Below are positions 17,013 to 27,007 of a stretch of DNA of 64,000 nucleotides, one piece after another. Numbering within the stretch: the first letter of the stretch is position 1; each line of letters opens with the position of its first letter. The notes under the pieces are model-generated. The model was not told the DNA's origin. It saw only the letters and a list, made by a program, of their open reading frames with translations, and made no database searches. The stretch spans positions 33,917 to 97,916 of the forward strand of contig JBMHCG010000006.1 in the NCBI GenBank assembly GCA_049890035.1. The letters are read 5' to 3'. Source of the DNA: UBA11891 sp049890035. Lineage in GTDB: Bacteria; Bacteroidota; Bacteroidia; Flavobacteriales; Flavobacteriaceae. The position numbers and the translations under genes are program-made.

Positions 17013-18284
17013 ATGAATGTATTAATTTTAGGTAGCGGTGGTCGCGAACACACCTTTTGTTGGAAACTGGCTCAAAGTCCACTTTGCACAAAAATATTTA
17101 TTGCGCCAGGCAATGCGGGGACAGCTTCTTTAGGCACCAATGTCGCCATAGATCCGTTAAATTTTGAAGCGGTAAAAGAATGCGTCCTTTCAGAGTCGAT
17201 ACAGCTGGTTGTTGTGGGACCAGAAGCACCCTTGGTTGCTGGGATTCATGACTTTTTCAAAACAGATCCGGAATTGAAGCAAATACTTGTGATAGGCCCG
17301 GAAAAAAAAGCAGCGACTTTGGAAGGAAGTAAAGAGTTTGCAAAAGCATTCATGCAAAGACACAACATTCCAACGGCAAAATACGCCAGTTTCACAGCGT
17401 CGACACTCGTTGAAGGGAAGCAATTTTTAGAAACAATGACAGCTCCCTATGTTTTAAAAGCAGATGGTTTGGCTGCAGGAAAAGGGGTATTAATCCTAGA
17501 TTCCCTTGAAGCGGCCCAACAAGAACTAGAAAACATGCTGCTACAAGAAAAATTTGGGAAAGCCTCAGAGACGGTTGTTATAGAGGAATTCCTTGAGGGG
17601 ATTGAGCTATCCGTATTTGTTTTGACAGACGGTCACTCAGCCCTAACCTTCCCCATGGCAAAAGATTACAAACGAATTGGTGAAGGAGACAAAGGATTGA
17701 ATACGGGAGGAATGGGGGCAGTTTCCCCTGTTCCGTTTGTGACGCCGGAATTAGAAAAAAAAATCCAAGAAAGAATCATCCACCCCACACTCAAAGGATT
17801 ACAAAAGGATAAAATCCCCTACCAAGGCTTTATTTTCATAGGCCTGATTCAAGTAAATGACGAGCCTTTTGTGATTGAGTATAACGTTCGCATGGGGGAC
17901 CCTGAAACAGAAGTAGTGCTTCCAAGGGTAGAAAGTGATCTGATGGAATTATTTTTGGCTGTTGGTAATCAAAAATTAGCCGGACACGCCCTTCATATCA
18001 GTGAAAAACATGCGACAACAGTCATGGCTGTATCAGGAGGGTATCCCGAAGATTATGAAAAAGGAAAGCCAATAGAAGGATTGGATACAAATACTTCAGG
18101 AATTATTTTTCATGCAGGAACACAATTAAAAGAGGGAGAGGTCGTAACGAATGGAGGAAGAGTGTTAGCCTATACAGGAAGGGGGGAAACGCGCCAACAG
18201 GCATTAGAAGAGTCCTACAGAGGATTGGAATCCATCCGTTTCGAGGAAATGTATTATCGAAAGGATATCGGGTTTGATTTATAA
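17013..18284 (+). CDS. purD: Phosphoribosylamine--glycine ligase
   Basis: A 423-residue ATP-grasp enzyme for the second step of de novo purine synthesis. It starts NVLILGSGGREHTFCWKLAQSP. The ATP-grasp core shows LKADGLAAGKGV, VIEEFLEGIELSVFVLTDG, DKGLNTGGMGAVSP and IEYNVRMGDPETEVVLP. The length is standard. It has its own promoter-like box and runs into the convergent DUF6341 gene with a 6-bp overlap. Confidence 0.97.
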   Translation: MNVLILGSGGREHTFCWKLAQSPLCTKIFIAPGNAGTASLGTNVAIDPLNFEAVKECVLSESIQLVVVGPEAPLVAGIHDFFKTDPELKQILVIGPEKKAATLEGSKEFAKAFMQRHNIPTAKYASFTASTLVEGKQFLETMTAPYVLKADGLAAGKGVLILDSLEAAQQELENMLLQEKFGKASETVVIEEFLEGIELSVFVLTDGHSALTFPMAKDYKRIGEGDKGLNTGGMGAVSPVPFVTPELEKKIQERIIHPTLKGLQKDKIPYQGFIFIGLIQVNDEPFVIEYNVRMGDPETEVVLPRVESDLMELFLAVGNQKLAGHALHISEKHATTVMAVSGGYPEDYEKGKPIEGLDTNTSGIIFHAGTQLKEGEVVTNGGRVLAYTGRGETRQQALEESYRGLESIRFEEMYYRKDIGFDL

Positions 18285-18506
18285 AAAAGAGTGTGCGCTA
18301 GGGTCTTTGTTTTCTTCCCCTCGTTCATTGAAGAGTTGCAATTGACGCACCCAGTAAATCAAGGCAACAAAGCCAATGAGGAGAAACAGCCAGCTAAAAC
18401 TATTGGCAATCCACCAGTTGTCCAATTCCAATTCTCTCAATAAATTCAAAGGAATAAATAGAACTTCTTCAAACAAATAGGCGATGGCTTCAAAAATATT
18501 TTTCAT
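18279..18506 (-). CDS. DUF6341 family small membrane protein
   Basis: A 75-residue protein with one membrane helix (about residues 33-50, FSWLFLLIGFVALIYWV) and the family ending ENKDPSAHSFL. The start FEAIAYLFEEVLFIPLNLL and ELDNWW also match DUF6341 of flavobacteria, which is typically found between purD and DUF6427 as here. The ATG at 18506 is chosen; an upstream ATG at 18575 adds non-homologous residues. Function unknown. Confidence 0.75.
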   Translation of the reverse strand: MKNIFEAIAYLFEEVLFIPLNLLRELELDNWWIANSFSWLFLLIGFVALIYWVRQLQLFNERGEENKDPSAHSFL

Positions 18507-18596
18507 TTGTAATACGTTGAGGGCCTCCGTGGCGTATCCTAAAAATATGGGAGGTATACAAACCACTCTGGGCAATAATCAATTGGTTTTATATTG

Positions 18597-18604
18597 CAAA
18601 AGTA
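18597..18604 (-). promoter_or_regulatory. -7 promoter box for the DUF6341 gene
   Basis: The minus strand reads TACTTTTG, with a TTG 20 bp upstream as a possible -33 element. The divergent DUF6427 gene starts at 18618. Confidence 0.45.
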
Positions 18605-18617
18605 AGAATTCGTAAAA

Positions 18618-19541
18618 ATGCTTGCAACGCTTTTCCGAAAAACAACGACCCCTTCTTTTGTTTATGCCGCTGGGTTGCTGCTGGCAGCGGTTGCCTATCG
18701 ATATACGTATCAGTTTGAATGGCGTTTGGATGCCGAACGCATGGGTTCTTTTCTTTTGGAAGGGGGACTGGCGTTATTTACTCTTTTAATCAGTAATATG
18801 TACTTCAGGGCCTATGGCTTTTTGAAAGAAAACAACTTTTTTCTACTCTTTTTCGCTCTGATTTACTGTTTTTTACCCGCATCAAGTTATCCCTGGCAGG
18901 AATGGCTCGGATTAATTGCTTTGTTCTGGGCAGGGGTTTTGTATGAAAGAGTGCCTTGGAAAAAGTCTCCCGAGAAAAACATATTAGATATCAGTTTAAC
19001 ACTTTCCTTAGCGACTCTCTTCGACCCAATTAATGTCTTGTTTTTCTTTTTGTTCTATGTAGGGCTTTTCAGTAATGAATTAAAAAAAACACAGTTTTTT
19101 TTAATTCCTGCCATTACGGTTGCTCTACTCGCTTTCGCAGTAGTTTCTATAGCCAAGCTTTTCGAATTAGACGTCTTGCGTCTGCATCGAGTGACACAAA
19201 TAGACATGCAAAATCTAGGCTTACTTATCATCAGACCATTCAATTTTTGGATGGTAGGTAAAGCCTGTACGATGGGATATATTATAAGTGCCACATTTCG
19301 ACCCTCACAGTATGGCAAGCAGCAAAAAAAAGCAGTACAGATACTGTTAGGCTTTTGTTTGCTATCATTGGGATTGACTGTTTTTCTTTTAGAGGGTCAA
19401 CAGAAAGAATTATTTTTTTTACCACTCATTGTTTTTGTTGCTTATCGCTTGTTGGCCGCCAAACGAACAACAGCACAAGTTAATCTATGGGTTACTTTCT
19501 TGATTATTATTTTATGGCTTAGGCAGGGGGTCCCTTTTTAA
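18618..19541 (+). CDS. DUF6427 family membrane protein
   Basis: A 307-residue very hydrophobic protein with about eight predicted membrane segments and the opening MLATLFRKTTTPSFVYAAGLL. This matches DUF6427 of flavobacteria, which is a neighbour of DUF6341 and purD in many genomes. It is not a recognised transporter. Its constant company with a purine gene and a small membrane protein suggests a membrane role, but no function can be inferred from motifs. Confidence 0.7.
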   Translation: MLATLFRKTTTPSFVYAAGLLLAAVAYRYTYQFEWRLDAERMGSFLLEGGLALFTLLISNMYFRAYGFLKENNFFLLFFALIYCFLPASSYPWQEWLGLIALFWAGVLYERVPWKKSPEKNILDISLTLSLATLFDPINVLFFFLFYVGLFSNELKKTQFFLIPAITVALLAFAVVSIAKLFELDVLRLHRVTQIDMQNLGLLIIRPFNFWMVGKACTMGYIISATFRPSQYGKQQKKAVQILLGFCLLSLGLTVFLLEGQQKELFFLPLIVFVAYRLLAAKRTTAQVNLWVTFLIIILWLRQGVPF

Positions 19542-19554
19542 TTCAAAGAGATTG

Positions 19555-19562
19555 TACCTTTA
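19555..19562 (+). promoter_or_regulatory. -7 promoter box for the DUF4254 gene
   Basis: TACCTTTA, one base off consensus, 17 bp before the ATG at 19580. Confidence 0.35.
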
Positions 19563-19579
19563 CGTATTAAAATAAAAAT

Positions 19580-20203
19580 ATGGAGCCGTTATCACACTAC
19601 GCCAATACATTGTTTGACGCCATCATCAAACAATATCATATTCAAGATTCAGTGGAGCAACAATTTAAAAGCAGCTACCCCAGCGGGAGCCTGCCTTTTT
19701 TGTTAGAGCAGAAGTGTTGGATCGATACGGTTCAATGGCATTATGAAGATTTGATCCGGGACCCATCTATTGCTCCCCAAAAAGGGATGGAGCTAAAACG
19801 AAAGATTGACGCTTCCAATCAAGAAAGGACAGACATGGTTGAATTTATAGACAGTTATTATCTCAACCATTTCAGGGAAGTCGTTCCAAAACCTTCGGCA
19901 ACCCATAATTCAGAAAGCCCAGCGTGGGCGATTGACCGATTGTCAATCCTCGCCTTGAAGATATATCATATGAAAGAGGAGGCTGAACGCCCCGACACCA
20001 CGGCGGACCACCAAAAGAGGTGTCATGAAAAACTACAAATCCTTTTGCAGCAGAGAAAGGATTTAAGCGAAGCCATTGATGCTTTATTGACGGCCATTTC
20101 AAAAGGGCAAAAAGTCATGAAAGTGTACAAACAAATGAAAATGTACAACGATGACACCCTGAACCCCGTTTTGTATTCCAAGCAAAAGAATGAACCCCAA
20201 TAA
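19580..20203 (+). CDS. DUF4254 domain protein
   Basis: A 207-residue, mostly helical, soluble protein with FLLEQKCWIDTVQWHYEDLIRDP and AIDRLSILALKIYHMKEEAERPD, the signature stretch of DUF4254. The family regularly precedes glycosyltransferase family 9 genes in Bacteroidota. Its stop codon directly abuts the ATG of the GT9 gene here. A helper role in lipopolysaccharide core synthesis is a context inference. Confidence 0.8.
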   Translation: MEPLSHYANTLFDAIIKQYHIQDSVEQQFKSSYPSGSLPFLLEQKCWIDTVQWHYEDLIRDPSIAPQKGMELKRKIDASNQERTDMVEFIDSYYLNHFREVVPKPSATHNSESPAWAIDRLSILALKIYHMKEEAERPDTTADHQKRCHEKLQILLQQRKDLSEAIDALLTAISKGQKVMKVYKQMKMYNDDTLNPVLYSKQKNEPQ

Positions 20204-21232
20204 ATGCATTTACTGGTTTTTCGCTTTTCTTCATTAGGCGACATCGCTATGACGGTTCCCGTTTTTCGAGCCCTTTTCCAGCAAAATGAATCCCTTCGCC
20301 TTACACTCGTTATCCCCCCTTGGGCAAGCCCCTTGTTTCATGAATTTGAACGGATGGAAATCGTTCCAATTGACACCAAAGGAGCGCATCACAATGCCAA
20401 AGGGCTCATGGACCTGTTTCGAATCCTACAAGAAAAAGGTCCCTATTCAGCAGTGGTGGACCTGCATGTTGTTTTGCGTTCTGTTTTTCTGACCCTATTA
20501 TTTCAGTTACGGGCCAATCGTGTGGTACGATTGAAAAAGGGAAGATTAGAAAAGAAGAGATTAATTAGGACAAAAAACAAAACCCTAAGACCGTTGGTAC
20601 ATACGGTCTTTCGCTATGCTTCTTGTTTTCAAAAGCTGGGCTTGTCGGTTCGAATGCCTGCTTTGTTGCCTATGAAGCCCCCTTTGCCAGCCCAAATAAG
20701 GGATTGGGGGCCCCTGCATCAAAAATGGATCGGAATTGCTCCTTTTGCGGCACACATCGGCAAGATGTATCCATTGGATAAAATGCAACAAGTCGTTGCC
20801 TATCTCTGCCAAAAGCACACAGTCATGCTTTTCAGTGCCCCAGGGCATGAGCGCCAACAATGTGCTATTTGGGCAAAGGCCTACCCCCATACCTTTGTGG
20901 TTGGGGAAAGCATGTCTTTTGAAGAGGAGCTTCAAATACTAGCGCATCTCGATCTAATGATTTCAATGGACAGTGCCAATGCACATTTGTCGGCCAATTG
21001 GGAAATACCCACCCTAACAGTTTGGGGTCAAACACATCCCTATGCGGGATTTGCCCCTTTTGGGCAGCCATTAGAAAACTGTTTGCTACCAGATTACAAT
21101 CGTTTCCCTGAGCTACCCATCTCTATCTTTGGAAATAAAGGGGGAGTAGAAATGCGACCCATATTCGAAACGATCACGGCCAAACAAATTATTGAGAAAG
21201 CATTGGAGATTATTGGTCAGACATCGTCATAG
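20204..21232 (+). CDS. Glycosyltransferase family 9 (heptosyltransferase-like)
   Basis: A 342-residue GT-B enzyme of the ADP-heptose:LPS heptosyltransferase family. It starts LLVFRFSSLGDIAMTVPVFRAL, the conserved N-terminus with the GD motif. The C-terminus has SMDSANAHLSA and TVWGQTHPYAGFAPFG, the donor-binding SxxSxxxHlA-type and WG-THP features. It is expected to add a sugar to the LPS inner core at the inner membrane. It abuts the DUF4254 gene and overlaps the convergent reductase gene by 16 bp. Confidence 0.88.
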   Translation: MHLLVFRFSSLGDIAMTVPVFRALFQQNESLRLTLVIPPWASPLFHEFERMEIVPIDTKGAHHNAKGLMDLFRILQEKGPYSAVVDLHVVLRSVFLTLLFQLRANRVVRLKKGRLEKKRLIRTKNKTLRPLVHTVFRYASCFQKLGLSVRMPALLPMKPPLPAQIRDWGPLHQKWIGIAPFAAHIGKMYPLDKMQQVVAYLCQKHTVMLFSAPGHERQQCAIWAKAYPHTFVVGESMSFEEELQILAHLDLMISMDSANAHLSANWEIPTLTVWGQTHPYAGFAPFGQPLENCLLPDYNRFPELPISIFGNKGGVEMRPIFETITAKQIIEKALEIIGQTSS

Positions 21233-22251
21233 TCCACCTCTATTTTAGGGGTTGTTGGGTGTGCTTGACAAGTAAGAACCAATCCTTCTTGAATTTCACC
21301 ATCTGTTAGAATTTGATTGAGTGTCATTTCAGCAGCACCCTTTTTTATTCGTGCTATACAACTACTACAGACCCCTCCTTGACAGGAATAGGGAACATCG
21401 AGTTTGTTCTCTAACGCAACATCAAGTATTGTTTTTCCAGCAGATCCTTGCAGTTCGTGGTGGAGATCGTCACACGTGAGCTGCATCTGAAAACTGCCTG
21501 CGGGGACACGCTTTTCTTCATCTGCTGATGGGGCCGTAAACAACTCAAAATGGATGGCGTCAGAAAGAATGCCTTTTTTTTGCAAGTGATCGGATACGCT
21601 GCCTATTAATGCTTCGGGACCACACAAGAAGTACGACTTGGATTGCAAGCCCGAGCGCTGCTCTAGTTCTCCCAGTATCGACTCACCAATGCGGCCAAAA
21701 CCAGCACCAGTAACCTCTTTCTGACTATAGGTCTTAAGTATAATAAAGCGGGAAGGATAGGTTGCTTTTAGCAAATCAATTTCTTTAGTAAACATTTCAT
21801 CATCAGGGGTTTTATTTCCATAAACTAAATAAAAAAGTGAAGATGAGGATTGCGTTAGAACCTCTTTGGCAATTGCAAGAATTGGAGTGATTCCACTCCC
21901 GGCAGCAATACCTGTGTAAGCGGTTTGTTCTATTACAGCGTCCAACACAAAACGGCCCTCTGGAGGGGCCACTGAGAGGATGTTTCCCGCCTGGATATTT
22001 TGATTGGCGTGGGTCGAAAAGACACCGTTGGGTACCTGTTTGATGCCGACGCTTAGTCGCCCTTCAAAAGGCGCACTACAAATAGAATAGGAACGACGAA
22101 CTCGATTTCCGTCAAGGGTTTCTTCTATGGTAAGGTATTGCCCGGCTAAATAATTGAATTCTTCTTGAATGTTTTCTGGCACATCAAAGCTCAGGGTAAC
22201 GGCTTTGTCCGTTAAACGTTCAACTTCCTTTACGATAAGTGGATGGAACAT
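21217..22251 (-). CDS. PaaE-like FAD/2Fe-2S ferredoxin reductase
   Basis: A 344-residue three-domain electron transfer protein. The FAD domain has RRSYSICS, the NAD(P) domain has GIAAGSGITPILA and YFLCGPEALI, and the C-terminal plant-type ferredoxin domain has PYSCQGGVCSSCIARIKKG with a distant LTCQAHP supplying the fourth cysteine. This is the layout of the phenylacetyl-CoA epoxidase reductase PaaE, but no paaABCD genes lie nearby, so the partner oxygenase or desaturase is unknown. The ATG at 22251 removes an unrelated leader of 46 residues. Confidence 0.88.
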   Translation of the reverse strand: MFHPLIVKEVERLTDKAVTLSFDVPENIQEEFNYLAGQYLTIEETLDGNRVRRSYSICSAPFEGRLSVGIKQVPNGVFSTHANQNIQAGNILSVAPPEGRFVLDAVIEQTAYTGIAAGSGITPILAIAKEVLTQSSSSLFYLVYGNKTPDDEMFTKEIDLLKATYPSRFIILKTYSQKEVTGAGFGRIGESILGELEQRSGLQSKSYFLCGPEALIGSVSDHLQKKGILSDAIHFELFTAPSADEEKRVPAGSFQMQLTCDDLHHELQGSAGKTILDVALENKLDVPYSCQGGVCSSCIARIKKGAAEMTLNQILTDGEIQEGLVLTCQAHPTTPKIEVDYDDV

Positions 22252-22309
22252 GTTGCAGTTTTTTAGGCAAAAGTAAAAATTATTACATTTGAGAAGTGAC
22301 CTACCCTTT

Positions 22310-23782
22310 ATGTCAGATACATTTTCTTTTCGATCCCTAAGAAAAAAGGAATGGCGTCGCAGTCCCCAATGGGAAACAAAACAGATCATACGAATCCTAC
22401 TTATCCTGTTTTCCCTCTACATGATAGTGTGTTTTGTGCTGATTGGTGCGGGTGGTTATTTTGTCTTGCAAAAAGAACAACCGAATCAATCACCAATTCT
22501 ATTAGTCAATCAGTTTCTTTTTTATTATTTGGGCCTTGAGTGGGGCGTTCGTTTTATAGCGCAGCAACTGCCCGTCACTCGCATACAACAATTGATGCTT
22601 TTACCCATCCGTAAGAAAAAGATTGTTAAAAATGTTTTGTTTCGCTCCCTGAGCAGTGCTTACAATAGTAGTCTACTGTTCTTATTTTTGCCATTTGCTT
22701 TGGTATTGGCCATCAAGGAAGGGATGTGGATCAATGCTTTTTGTTGGTGGTTGGGGGTTAGCTTTTTTATTCTGTCCATTGGCAATCTGAACTTTCTTTT
22801 AAATAAGAGTCGGGTGTTTATACCCGTTATGGCAGTTTTTGTCGGTGCCTTTTTTATGGAGCGAATGGGTTTTTTTTCCGTAGCCCTATTGTTGGGTTCT
22901 GGAATGCAGTGGCTTTTTGAAAACCCTGTAGGCCTCATTGGGCCGCTGTTGGTTTTTACAGCTAGTTATCTCAGCACACGGCAATTTTTGTTGAGAAACT
23001 TTTACCTGGACGGTGTTGTTCAGAACAAACAGGAATCCCGATGGGGCGGAGATTTGAAGACCTTGAATCGGTTTGGTGTTCGCGGGGCATTGTTAAAAAA
23101 TGACCTACGTTTATTGACACGAAACGTACGCGTACGACAAGTTCTCATCGGTGCATTGGCTTTTTTGTTGTACGGCCTGCTTTTTTTTCCACAAAAAATC
23201 TACCAAGACACAGCCATGGAAGTCTTTGCGGCCTTGTTTACTACAGGCGGTTTTTTGATGATGTTTAGTCAGAACATTCCTGCCTGGGACAGCAGTTACT
23301 TTAAATTGTATCTATCACAAAGAGTACCCTTGTACGATTATTTATTTTCGAAGTGGTTGTTGTTGGTCTTATCATTGGCCGTGGCCACACTATTGGCGGT
23401 GCCGTATGTCTTTTTCGGCTTTCGGGTATATGCCATCATTTTGGCGGGAAGTCTCTTCAATGCTGGTTTAGGAACCATCATTGGATTGATTTCAGGGGCG
23501 TTAAATCATTCCCCCATTCAATTGCATGTCCGAGCCAAAGCGTTTGAAAACACGCAAAACTTCAACCTCACACAAATGTTATTAACCTTGCCTAAATTGG
23601 CATTGCCCGTACTCTTGTTTTGGTTGCCCTATCATTATGTAGGATATACCGCAGGATTACTCACCCTCGGGGTCTCGGGCTTGCTTGGCTTGCTGTTTAC
23701 GCGGCCGTTGTTACAGCTTTGTGTGCGCATGTACCAGCAAAAAAAACATGAGATGATCCAGGGGTTTTACAAAAATGATTGA
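22310..23782 (+). CDS. DUF5687 family ABC-type membrane protein
   Basis: A 490-residue protein with about ten to twelve membrane segments and an extended soluble loop containing GGDLKTLNRFGVRGALLKNDLRLL. This is the DUF5687 pattern of flavobacterial ABC permeases. The following gene is the ATPase, overlapping by 8 bp, so the pair should form an ABC-2-like exporter. The substrate is unknown. The ATG at 22310 is preferred to 22289 because upstream residues fall in the divergent promoter region. Confidence 0.78.
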   Translation: MSDTFSFRSLRKKEWRRSPQWETKQIIRILLILFSLYMIVCFVLIGAGGYFVLQKEQPNQSPILLVNQFLFYYLGLEWGVRFIAQQLPVTRIQQLMLLPIRKKKIVKNVLFRSLSSAYNSSLLFLFLPFALVLAIKEGMWINAFCWWLGVSFFILSIGNLNFLLNKSRVFIPVMAVFVGAFFMERMGFFSVALLLGSGMQWLFENPVGLIGPLLVFTASYLSTRQFLLRNFYLDGVVQNKQESRWGGDLKTLNRFGVRGALLKNDLRLLTRNVRVRQVLIGALAFLLYGLLFFPQKIYQDTAMEVFAALFTTGGFLMMFSQNIPAWDSSYFKLYLSQRVPLYDYLFSKWLLLVLSLAVATLLAVPYVFFGFRVYAIILAGSLFNAGLGTIIGLISGALNHSPIQLHVRAKAFENTQNFNLTQMLLTLPKLALPVLLFWLPYHYVGYTAGLLTLGVSGLLGLLFTRPLLQLCVRMYQQKKHEMIQGFYKND

Positions 23783-24476
23783 GATGATACACTTTAGCAA
23801 TTTGACCAAAAAATACAAAGGAGCCACGGTTCTTGAAGTTCAGGAAATGCAAATCCATTCGGGGAGTTGTTTTGGATTGGTGGGGAACAACGGTGCAGGC
23901 AAAACCACCCTTTTCAGCTTATTGCTAGACCTCATACAACCTTCTTCAGGACAGGTTACGAATAAAGGGGTTGAGGTGTCTCAGTCTGAAATTTGGAAAG
24001 ATCACACGGCAGCGTTTATAGATGAATCATTCTTAATCGGATACCTAACCGCGGGAGAATATTTTGAATTTATAGGCCAGCTTCGCAATTCCCCAAAAGG
24101 GGAATGGATGGAACGGCTCAATGAATTTGAAGCCTTTTTTAACGAACCCTTTTTAGAACACGAAAAGTACATACGAGATCTTTCCAAAGGAAATCAAAAA
24201 AAAGTTGGCCTAGCGGCCGTCTTTATTGGGGATCCAGAACTCATTGTCCTGGACGAGCCGTTTGCTAATTTGGACCCCAGCTCCCAAATCCAACTAAAAA
24301 AAATAATAGCCGATTACAAACAAAAGGGGACTACGTTTTTAATTTCTAGTCACGACCTTACGCATGTCACAGACATTTGTGACCGTATTGTTCTTTTAGA
24401 AAAGGGAATTCCGATTAAGGACATACAGACCAGTCCCTCAACATTAAAAGAATTAGAAGCATATTTTGCCGCTTGA
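23775..24476 (+). CDS. ABC transporter ATP-binding protein
   Basis: A 233-residue ATPase with Walker A GNNGAGKTT (about residues 36-44), the signature LSKGNQKK, Walker B LIVLDEPFANLD and the H-loop ISSHDL. It overlaps the DUF5687 permease gene by 8 bp, so the two are translationally coupled parts of one exporter. An alternative start three codons later is possible. Confidence 0.95.
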   Translation: MIEMIHFSNLTKKYKGATVLEVQEMQIHSGSCFGLVGNNGAGKTTLFSLLLDLIQPSSGQVTNKGVEVSQSEIWKDHTAAFIDESFLIGYLTAGEYFEFIGQLRNSPKGEWMERLNEFEAFFNEPFLEHEKYIRDLSKGNQKKVGLAAVFIGDPELIVLDEPFANLDPSSQIQLKKIIADYKQKGTTFLISSHDLTHVTDICDRIVLLEKGIPIKDIQTSPSTLKELEAYFAA

Positions 24477-24526
24477 AACATACTAAAAGCTACTTTTTTC
24501 AGTTTTAATTGTATCAAAACGCCGCG

Positions 24527-27007
24527 GTGGGAAAAACAACGTCCTCTATTATTTTTGGTCTTGCTGTTTTGCTGACAGCCTGCTCGACCCAAAAAAATCG
24601 TTTTGTCAATCGACAATACCATCGATTGACAACTGCGTACAATGTTTTATTCAATGGAGAAGAGGCTTTCAATATTGGAAAATCGATCTTGGATGCAAGT
24701 GTCGAAGACAATTTTTTTGAGCTGTTAGAAGTCGAGCCCATTTCTTTGTCTGGGGAAAATATCAATGCCACAACTCTAGTTCCTGGATTTGACCGTGCTG
24801 AAGAAAAAGCAGTCAAAGCCATACAAAAACACTCCATGCGCTTTGAGGGAATTCAACGCAACGATCAAATTGACCAAGCGTATCTGCTTTTGGGCAAAGC
24901 ACGTTATTTTGACCGACGGTTTTTTCCTGCCTTGGAGGCCTTTAACTTTTTGTTGGAAAGCTATGGATCACAAGAAGCGTATTTAGAAGGCCTGATTTGG
25001 CGTGAAAAAACCAACATCCGGCTGATGAACAATGAGCTAGCCATTGGAAACCTTCGCCCCTTGGCGCGCAATCTGCTAACAAAAAACAAACTGTATGGTG
25101 CGGCCAATGCCACGGTAGCGCAAGCATTTATCAATCTTAAGGCATTTGACTCGGCCCAATATTACATTACTGAGGCGGCACATTACGAAACGGATCGCAA
25201 ATTACAAGGACGCTATTTCTTTATCTCAGGGCAATTATTTGAAATCACTGGCCAAGCAGCAGCAGCATTGGATGCCTATGAATGGGTTTTGTCGTTGAAG
25301 AAAAAAACAGAACGCAAATACTGGATTCATGCCAAAATAAAACAGCAACTGTTGTTGGCTCAGTTTGATTCCATCGATCCTCAAACGGCACTGCTTACGT
25401 TGCTTAGGAAATACGATAACAAACCGTTTGCCCATTCGGTTTACCGCGCCTTAGGAAGCTATTATTTAGCGCAAAACAAAGACAGTCTGGCAAGAGTGTA
25501 TTTCTCTGCTTCCCAAAATGCCCCCAGTCTTGACGAGCCCACCCAACGAGCAAATTTTAGAGACCTTGCGAGCTTTTATTTTTCTCAAGGAGCCTACGAA
25601 AAGACAGGAGCTTATTTAGACAGTCTAATTCCATTACTGGATCAGACGCCATTGACCCAAAAAAGAACCCTTCGTGAACGGAATAATCTGAACGGTATAT
25701 TGCAGCAGGAAAATGAAATTCAAAAAACAGATAGTTTATTGGGTTTGCTTGCACTTTCCAAAGAAGAACAACGATATTTTTTTGAAACATATTTAGAAGA
25801 AAAAAAGAAGCATGTCGCAGCGATTGTAAAAAACAATCTCGAGTCAAACAAAAAACAGCGTTTGTTTAGCAGTTCCAAAGGGAGCAGCTTTTATTTTTAT
25901 CGTCCCAATTTGGTGGCTCAAGGGAAACAAAGCTTTTTATCAAGTTGGGGGAATCGCCCCAACGTTGACAATTGGCGTTTATCTGGCCGACTGGTGATGC
26001 CTCTCGAAGCAGAGCAAAAGCTGGAGCAAAAAGGGGGGACAAAAGTGAGTATCCAGGTTGAGGATTTGAGCACACTGATGGCACAACTACCGCCAGTAGA
26101 AGCCATGGACAGTTTGCGGCAGCGAAATCATCAAAGTTACCTGCAAGCGGGATTGTTATATAAAGAACAATTTGACAATCAGCCACTGGCCGTACAGCGA
26201 TTGGATCAGTTGCTAGCGAAAAACCCCGTAGAAAAAATAGCTGCTGCCGCCTATTATCACCGGTATCGTATTGCAGAAAACCAAGGTGATAAGACGGGCG
26301 AAGACTTCAAAAACACCTTGATCAACAACTTTCCAAATAGCCCGTATGCACAGCTCTTAACAAATCCCAACTTTCAAGAAACAGCAGATTCTAGCAGCCC
26401 TGAAAAACAGTATCAAAGCCTGATAGATGCCTATCTGAAACAAAATTATTCTCAAGCCACAATCCTAGCCAACACCCTGGCAATAGTGTTGAGTGCTACG
26501 GAATGGGCACCCAAAATCGCATTGGTTCAAGCCAATATTTGCGGAAAATTAGAAGGGAAAGCCGTTTGGAAGCAAAAACTAATTGCGGTGAAAAACAATT
26601 ACCCGCAAACACCGACCGCGACCTATGTCGATCAATTGTTGGAGCAAATGGAAAAACCCCAGCCAGTAAAAAAGAAAACGTTGTTGCAATACAAATGGAT
26701 CCTCCCCTTTGCTCTTACTGAGGTGACGGCTCTGGAAGCCTATAAACAAATGGTCAAAACAGCCCAAGGTTCTGAAAGGGGGCTTTCGGTTAGTGTCGAC
26801 GCCTACAACGCTACGCATTCATTTTTGGTCGTTCATGGATTTCCTTCTCTCAAAGCAGCCAGCAAATTTCAACAAAATATCGCTGAAAACGCCCAAAAGG
26901 AGCCCAACGCAGAAGAAATGTATAATTTTGTAGTTTTGAGCAAAGAGTATCAAGAAATTCAATTAAATAAAACGTGGTCAGCATCACAAAAAACAAAAGT
27001 TCAATGA
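24527..27007 (+). CDS. sprE: SprE-like TPR lipoprotein (type IX secretion and gliding)
   Basis: About 826 residues. The lipobox is LAVLLTAC, followed by STQKNRFVNRQYHRLTTAYNVLFNGEEAF, which closely resembles the start of Flavobacterium SprE / Porphyromonas PorW. Many TPR-like helical repeats follow (for example DQAYLLLGKARYFDRRFFPALEAF) and the C-terminus has a SPOR-like end. SprE is an outer-membrane lipoprotein needed for the type IX secretion system and gliding. No ATG is available; a GTG at 24527 gives a good signal peptide, with a TTG at 24509 as the alternative. The stop overlaps the bactofilin ATG. Confidence 0.78.
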   Translation: MGKTTSSIIFGLAVLLTACSTQKNRFVNRQYHRLTTAYNVLFNGEEAFNIGKSILDASVEDNFFELLEVEPISLSGENINATTLVPGFDRAEEKAVKAIQKHSMRFEGIQRNDQIDQAYLLLGKARYFDRRFFPALEAFNFLLESYGSQEAYLEGLIWREKTNIRLMNNELAIGNLRPLARNLLTKNKLYGAANATVAQAFINLKAFDSAQYYITEAAHYETDRKLQGRYFFISGQLFEITGQAAAALDAYEWVLSLKKKTERKYWIHAKIKQQLLLAQFDSIDPQTALLTLLRKYDNKPFAHSVYRALGSYYLAQNKDSLARVYFSASQNAPSLDEPTQRANFRDLASFYFSQGAYEKTGAYLDSLIPLLDQTPLTQKRTLRERNNLNGILQQENEIQKTDSLLGLLALSKEEQRYFFETYLEEKKKHVAAIVKNNLESNKKQRLFSSSKGSSFYFYRPNLVAQGKQSFLSSWGNRPNVDNWRLSGRLVMPLEAEQKLEQKGGTKVSIQVEDLSTLMAQLPPVEAMDSLRQRNHQSYLQAGLLYKEQFDNQPLAVQRLDQLLAKNPVEKIAAAAYYHRYRIAENQGDKTGEDFKNTLINNFPNSPYAQLLTNPNFQETADSSSPEKQYQSLIDAYLKQNYSQATILANTLAIVLSATEWAPKIALVQANICGKLEGKAVWKQKLIAVKNNYPQTPTATYVDQLLEQMEKPQPVKKKTLLQYKWILPFALTEVTALEAYKQMVKTAQGSERGLSVSVDAYNATHSFLVVHGFPSLKAASKFQQNIAENAQKEPNAEEMYNFVVLSKEYQEIQLNKTWSASQKTKVQ